Assembly: GCA_934045905.1 (NCBI GenBank)
Contig: OW203769.1
Location: forward strand, 31,871,345 to 31,935,344
DNA from: Leuctra nigra
Lineage: Eukaryota > Arthropoda > Insecta > Plecoptera > Leuctridae
Length of the DNA: 64,000 nucleotides
Direction of reading: 5' to 3'
Shown: one piece after another, positions 62,201 through 64,000 of the stretch
How positions within the stretch are numbered: the first letter of the stretch is position 1
How the letters are laid out: each line of letters begins with the position of its first letter
Made by a program: the position numbers and the translations under genes
Notes under the pieces: generated by a model
The model's input: the letters and a program-made list of their open reading frames with translations, nothing else
Told to the model about the DNA's origin: nothing
Databases searched by the model: none

Positions 62201-63426
62201 TATGGTATATTTGGAATCAGCGTATTTTTATCTGTATAATTATGAAGTTTCATAGAAATATCATTTACATGCAGTTTTGAAAGGAAGACTTTAAATTATA
62301 AAGAGCCATTGAAGAACCACCAAGGAGCCGCAGGTTGCCGACCCCGTATTAGTGCGATAACACCTGAGCAACGCGAGGGAAAGATTCCTAACTGTCACAC
62401 ACTATGATGTCGGAACACAAAGTGAGCAAATGACTGCTAATGTCAACACAAAGTCTGAAGCTTGAACTTGACTTGGGGTGCTGGTTACAGAGTCAAGGTC
62501 AGCGTAGGACAGGTGTCAACAACTAAACACACACGAATTCGGACTCAAAATGTTGACACATGGGCGACAGGTTCAAGGGGGGGGGGGGGGGGGGCACATG
62601 ACAAGCTTCGGTTGGACCGTAATGTGTCTGCCCACAACATGGATATTTATAGTTTTTAATTGGAAATACGCTTTGGGTGCCTAAAATTGCAATATTTTGG
62701 ATCCATTGATGGTGAATAACATGTGGCGTGTAGTAATGTTACCTGTAGGTATATTGGAATACAGTGTAGGTATAGTGTGTATTTTTAAATAAAAAGTAAA
62801 CATTTATAGCCCAAATATTGGGGTACTAGATAGATTTTCACAAGGGCTCGCTTAGGTCACGAAGAATTGTCGGATTAAAATTTCGATAACTTTTAAGCGA
62901 CTGTGGCCTCGATTACAACAGTAACATTTGAATTCAAAATTCGGTTCCTACGTAAATATTTTTTTGGTTTTAATTAAAAAAAAAGAAACGCGTCCCTTTC
63001 GGACAAAATTGTAGTTTTGCTAAATGTCATATAAATGGCATATGTGGATAAAACTAACAGCTCAACTATTGAATATCGATGTATATGAACTACCCAATCT
63101 TTTTGGATGGGTCACAACTCTAAAAACTTAATTACTTTGAGGGAAAAAATCAAACTTTCCAAAAATCATACGAAAATTATTTTTTTCCTGGGTCTGAAAT
63201 GGCTATTTATAACTAAACATCTTACGAATATTCCCTCCAAGTTTCGTGTCATTGGAGATACACGGTTTAGTATATTCCCTCTCTGTTTACAGTATTGACT
63301 TTGCCAAAGAGAAAGTGAGATACCAGATCTTCCTGCCGCGCGCAGAAGTCGACTGCGACTACGAGATCCAGGGCAGAATCCTCATACTGCCGATCACTGG
63401 CGCCGGCCCCGGCAACATCACGCTCG
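47176..63426 (+). CDS. Takeout/JHBP-family secreted lipid-binding protein, 5' part of gene
   Basis: Exons 47176-47233, 53836-53928, 55014-55155 and 63293-63426; the gene continues beyond the window. All junctions are GT/AG with compatible phases (1, 1, 2, 1). The 142 complete residues comprise a signal peptide (MYALILLSAVCAACVALKLP), the conserved N-terminal cysteine pair C26-x9-C36, then IPKFING...IPPLDP, GLNLTVNNVKMLGL and YEIQGRILILPITGAGPGNI. These are the hallmark segments of the takeout/JHBP (TULIP-fold) family. Members are secreted carriers of small hydrophobic ligands, including juvenile hormone in some species. The usual length is about 240 residues, so slightly over half is present. 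An extra cysteine (C119) lies in the YEIxG region. Introns are large (6.6, 1.1 and 8.1 kb) and full of mobile DNA. The ligand cannot be predicted. Confidence 0.88.
47234..47959. other. Start of takeout-like intron 1
   Basis: G14 at 47354-47367, C17 at 47864-47880, and a GCCCCGCAGGGCG module at 47753-47765 followed by a T-run. Element edges are unclear. No exon. Confidence 0.5.
47968..48780. mobile_element. Non-autonomous hAT-type element (813 bp)
   Basis: Inverted termini CAGTGGCGTCGGAA and TTCCGACGCCACTG are perfect over 14 bp. They are flanked by a perfect 8-bp duplication, ACCAAATG (47960-47967 and 48781-48788). The interior holds GCTGCGCGGC motifs (48116, 48353) and the two-hairpin cassette CCGGGGCTATGCGCCCCGG (48583-48601) plus CTGGGGGGCCTTCCCCCCAG (48614-48633). 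It lies in takeout-like intron 1. Confidence 0.9.
48789..49610. other. Intronic DNA with element fragments
   Basis: CAGGGACGGCGCCAGGGG at 49061 looks like an element terminus (compare 33397). 49240-49375 matches 39470-39600. No exon. Confidence 0.4.
49611..49801. mobile_element. Near-perfect hairpin MITE (191 bp)
   Basis: Arms of about 84 bp with outer ends AATAGACAACATCATAAATT and AATTTATGATGTTGTCTATT. They contain TTAGCTCTGCTTTTCAAAAA and CCGTGATCCAAGTATCTATT. The loop is about 20 bp around TTCAACAATGGA. Its general plan (AATAGAC end, GCTCTGCTTT block, TGTTGAAA-like loop) relates it to 9194-9387. Confidence 0.88.
49802..50173. other. Intronic DNA, no feature seen
   Basis: AT-rich intron sequence. 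Nothing recognised. Confidence 0.4.
50174..50787 (+). mobile_element. Helentron-like element (family B), copy 5, 614 bp
   Basis: Starts ACTAGGAAAACGCTCAGTGT and ends GAGTCGCTCGCTTA (one change from the usual GCTCA). The inner AACAACACAAAAC region and GTCCGTGCCAAATGAGTC match the ends of other copies. Shortened and diverged. Confidence 0.75.
50788..51589. other. Intronic DNA with faint family B similarity
   Basis: 51030-51320 contains ACATGTGTGCAAAATTTCAGC and CCAATCAGAAG, phrases from family B interiors, so it is probably an old truncated copy. No exon. Confidence 0.4.
51590..52482 (+). mobile_element. Helentron-like element (family B), copy 6, 893 bp
   Basis: Starts ACTAGGAAAACGCTCTGTGT and ends CGCTTCGCTCGCTCA. 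Nearly full-length match to copies 1 and 2. The A-rich tail is at 52416-52431. Confidence 0.85.
52605..52880 (-). mobile_element. Degraded family B relative
   Basis: TTGAGCGATCGTCTCCCATT, followed by a TTTCTTTTTCTTCTG tract and ACTCTGTGGAACGAGTTGATAAGCGAGC, echoes family B ends in a decayed form. Confidence 0.4.
52920..53395. repeat. Family K dispersed repeat, copy 2
   Basis: Second copy of 27860-28345 (shared GAGAATGAACAAAACTTTAA, ACTTTTAAAATAGCACAC and CTCAGAAACTAGACACGAGA). G13 (53417-53429) follows directly. Confidence 0.75.
53430..53835. other. End of takeout-like intron 1
   Basis: Contains the hairpin TCGGGGGCGCAGCCCCCGA (53469-53487), an inverted match to the 4709 element (53685-53772) and C18 at 53743-53760. 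The C18 run ends only 76 bp before exon 2. The acceptor tract is TGTTTGCTTGTTTCAG. Confidence 0.55.
53836..53928 (+). CDS. Takeout-like exon 2 (cysteine pair)
   Basis: 93 bp, phase 1 to phase 1. It encodes S21-N50, with C26 and C36 nine residues apart as in the family's N-terminal disulfide loop. The donor is GTATGG. The split codon C|CT gives P20 and G|GT gives G51. Confidence 0.88.
53940..54120. repeat. ATCTT/AGATA self-complementary repeat
   Basis: Begins 12 bp after the exon 2 donor. It repeats AGTATCTTAGATAC, AAGATAGAAGATAGTATC and CTTCCATCTAGATAC in both orientations, with low sequence complexity and strong self-pairing. Related motifs occur at 28660-28800 and 54545-54580. Confidence 0.65.
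54121..55013. other. Takeout-like intron 2
   Basis: AT-rich and without a recognised element in this part. Ends in GCTGCTTGTTCCCGCCAG. Confidence 0.5.
55014..55155 (+). CDS. Takeout-like exon 3 (IPPLDP region)
   Basis: 142 bp. It encodes D52-V97, including KYRIPPLDP and the GLNLTVNNVKMLGL segment typical of takeout proteins. The donor GTGAGT follows GTAGA, which leaves two bases (GA) that join T of exon 4 to give D98. NLT is a possible glycosylation sequon. Confidence 0.92.
55165..55983 (+). repeat. 26-bp minisatellite (about 27 units) within an ACACACGGGGCG MITE
   Basis: The unit is CGAACACACGGGGCGG plus TTTTCTTGGT or ATTTCTTGGT. The array (55165-55885) begins with the MITE head GGTTGCAAACACACGGGGCG and ends with its body (AGACGCGACGG, AAAACGTCGCGTGAAATTCA, CACCCGTGTGTTTGC). 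In the 19869-20175 copy a single TTGGTCGAACACACGGGGCG unit sits at the same place. It starts 10 bp after the exon 3 donor. The long ORFs on both strands are artefacts of the repeat, although 26 is not a multiple of three (78-bp super-period). Confidence 0.92.
55985..56165. mobile_element. Family F element, copy 2 (partial)
   Basis: ACGGGAATCGCACGGTTCGT, AATCAGATAGAAACGACCCA and TTTATGACCTCTAATACGAC parallel 24520-24690. The right half is truncated near GAAATGCGTCGCTTG. Confidence 0.6.
56287..57991. mobile_element. PIF/Harbinger-like MITE carrying a nested element
   Basis: Inverted termini GGGGCTGTGCATAAAGGACG and CGTCCTTTATGCACAGCCCC match perfectly over 20 bp. They are flanked by TAA on both sides (56284-56286 and 57992-57994), the 3-bp target duplication typical of PIF/Harbinger. 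Without the nested family C element the MITE would be about 380 bp. Its C-rich arms contain C17 (56333-56349), C12 (56384-56395) and C17 (57938-57954). Confidence 0.85.
56466..57788 (+). mobile_element. Large ETS/CRE-motif element (family C), copy 4, short form
   Basis: Starts near CCCCATAAAAAACACTCCGTG and ends with the hairpin GTGGAGCGACCGCTCCAC plus CTAG at 57785-57788. Foldback arms are about 56466-56622 and 56701-56862. Composite motifs occur near 57330 (TGACGTCACTTCCGG) and 57208 (TGACGTCATTTCCGG). It sits inside the PIF-like MITE. Confidence 0.82.
58077..58285. repeat. 10-bp satellite, about 20 units
   Basis: The unit is CACTGTTCTG, with occasional 12-bp variants CACTGTTCTGTG at 58077, 58139 and 58209 (spacing about 62-70 bp), which suggests a higher-order unit. 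It starts in the CCACTG end of the family D arm. ORFs in three frames are artefacts. Confidence 0.92.
58284..58410 (-). mobile_element. Truncated SINE, reverse orientation
   Basis: The reverse complement contains CCACGTCCGCCTCCTTCCCACC and CATCCGTTGCCATTAGCCTAGC, matching the body and tail of the SINE at 46686-46945. Box A and box B are missing. Confidence 0.7.
58411..60645. other. Takeout-like intron 3, AT-rich interior
   Basis: No exon-like segment or array recognised. The 121-codon ORF at 59808-60173 has no domain and AT-rich codons. Confidence 0.4.
60646..60665. repeat. C20 homopolymer tract
   Basis: Twenty C residues, then TCCCC. Confidence 0.9.
60666..61159. other. Intronic DNA, no feature seen
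   Basis: Nothing recognised. Confidence 0.4.
61160..61345. mobile_element. Family E MITE copy
   Basis: Shares ACGGATTGGCTGCTGGTCAG, TGACAATCAATCCTTG and terminal GTTCGAGTGTAC with 10278-10492 (inverted), and TTCATGGGATGATGCCATC with 6085-6195. The left terminus is eroded. Confidence 0.6.
61541..62346. mobile_element. hAT-type element (806 bp) with nested TTAA element
   Basis: Termini CAGGGGTCGGCAGCCTTTTT and GTTGCCGACCCCG. Flanks CACGAGTG (61533-61540) and TATTAGTG (62347-62354) match at 5 of 8. GCCCCGCAGGGCG-type modules occur at 61703-61715 and 61781-61792. It is longer than its relative at 42957-43228 mainly because of the insertion at 61840-62290. Confidence 0.75.
61840..62290. mobile_element. 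Nested TTAA-flanked element (451 bp)
   Basis: Inverted termini AGTCTTCCTTTCAAA and TTTGAAAGGAAGACT with TTAA on each side (61836-61839 and 62291-62294). The related hAT copy at 42957-43228 reads TTTATTTATATTAAGAGCC at this point without the insert, so it serves as an empty site. piggyBac-like by target only. Non-coding. Confidence 0.78.
62355..63292. other. End of takeout-like intron 3
   Basis: G18 at 62577-62594. Otherwise AT-rich. The acceptor is CCCTCTCTGTTTACAG at 63277-63292. Confidence 0.5.
63293..63426 (+). CDS. Takeout-like exon 4
   Basis: 134 bp, phase 2 to phase 1. It encodes I99-L142, ending in YEIQGRILILPITGAGPGNITL, the central strand-turn motif of the family. Donor GTACGT. Later exons lie beyond position 64000. 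Confidence 0.92.
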
Positions 63427-63724
63427 GTACGTGTTCGCCTGCACGCTGCTTCAGCACTACACTCGATCATGGTTCAATATTTTGAGAAAAAAATATCTAA
63501 ATTTCATTTGTAATTTTATGACCAATTTTAAATATTTGAGATGATGTTGAGCGGTTCTTCAGAGTACTTTTAATTTCATCATCACTCTAACAGAATTTAA
63601 GAAATCAGATATTAGCGAACAATTTTCAAACCCACTCTTCAAAAATAATGCCACACACTTGACACGGGGAGGGGGGGGGGGGGGGGGGGGGGTTGTAAGC
63701 GCGAGCTATTTTGCCGCTTGTTAC
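63427..63724. other. Intron 4 start with G22 tract
   Basis: G22 at 63671-63692. AAGAAATCAGATATTAGCGA near 63600 echoes family F. No exon. Confidence 0.5.
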
Positions 63725-64000
63725 AGGCACTTTTTTTTGGATACGATTGGAGACAAAATGGGTTGACGAAATGATTTGAAATTTTAATCATGATTAGATA
63801 AAAAACAAACTTAAGGTTATCCCTTGGTACATTTTACATTTTTTGCTTTGTTAATTAATAGTAATAATTTGTTGATTTTGGGTGAAATTTTTTTATTTTT
63901 TCTTGTTTCGCTGGGTGCCGTGAAAAATTTAATTTAAAAAATGTGCCATATGATGAACTTCATAAGTTCATAAGTTCCTAAGTTTGTATTTTATCCAATC
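63725..64000. mobile_element. Family A repeat, copy 4 (cut by the window edge)
   Basis: Hairpin half of family A: GATACGATTGGAGACAAAAT, then AACTTAAGGTTATCCCTTGG, with the returning arm beginning near 63940 and cut at 64000. Confidence 0.7.

Overview
This window is eukaryotic nuclear DNA and almost certainly comes from an insect. It has spliced genes with GT/AG introns of 0.5 to 8 kb, TATA-box promoters, a tRNA-derived SINE, and a member of the takeout/juvenile-hormone-binding-protein (JHBP) family, which is known from arthropods and mainly insects. The intergenic DNA is AT-rich and dominated by non-autonomous transposable elements and minisatellites. The order cannot be fixed from this sequence. 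The long introns and repeat density suggest a large genome.

Genes. Two gene models are well supported and lie head to head about 15 kb apart. (1) A complete three-exon gene on the minus strand (29991-31971, TATA box at 32009-32016) encodes a predicted 277-residue secreted protein. It has a Ser/Thr/Trp-rich segment, a perfect seven-residue coding repeat built on MLDGQD, and an acidic Tyr-rich tail. I do not recognise its family. (2) A takeout/JHBP-like gene on the plus strand starts at 47176 (TATA at 47050) and runs off the right edge. Four exons are in the window (47176-47233, 53836-53928, 55014-55155, 63293-63426). All reading phases agree and they give the first 142 residues. A third, weaker candidate is a coding-looking terminal exon on the minus strand at 27549-27851. 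No autonomous transposase or reverse-transcriptase ORF was found.

Repeat landscape, left to right. 1-9.4 kb: hairpin elements (family A), a 35-bp repeat carrying CRE motifs, an hAT-type element with a perfect 8-bp target duplication (3612-4033), a 21-bp satellite and nested hairpin MITEs. 9.4-20.6 kb: an 11-bp satellite (about 54 units), a 681-bp foldback element, and a roughly 120-bp satellite interrupted by a Helentron-like element. 20.6-29.9 kb: a large element rich in ETS/CRE-like composite motifs, a second Helentron-like copy, two hAT-type elements, and a TIR element holding a perfect 130-bp palindrome. 32-47 kb: a TTAA-flanked MITE, a second large ETS/CRE element with a Helentron-like element inside it, a 29-bp satellite with higher-order structure, and a SINE just upstream of the takeout-like promoter. 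47-64 kb: introns of the takeout-like gene, filled with hAT, Helentron-like, PIF/Harbinger-like and satellite DNA, including a 26-bp minisatellite that appears to have grown out of a MITE.

Most notable signals: two independent empty sites that fix the insertion habit of the CTAG-ended elements; amplification of a TGACGTCACTTCCGG composite motif by a mobile element; a flawless 130-bp palindrome just beyond a gene's 3' end; about twenty G/C homopolymer tracts of 12-32 bp in otherwise AT-rich DNA; and GC hairpin modules shared between different element families. Families A to K are names used only in this annotation.
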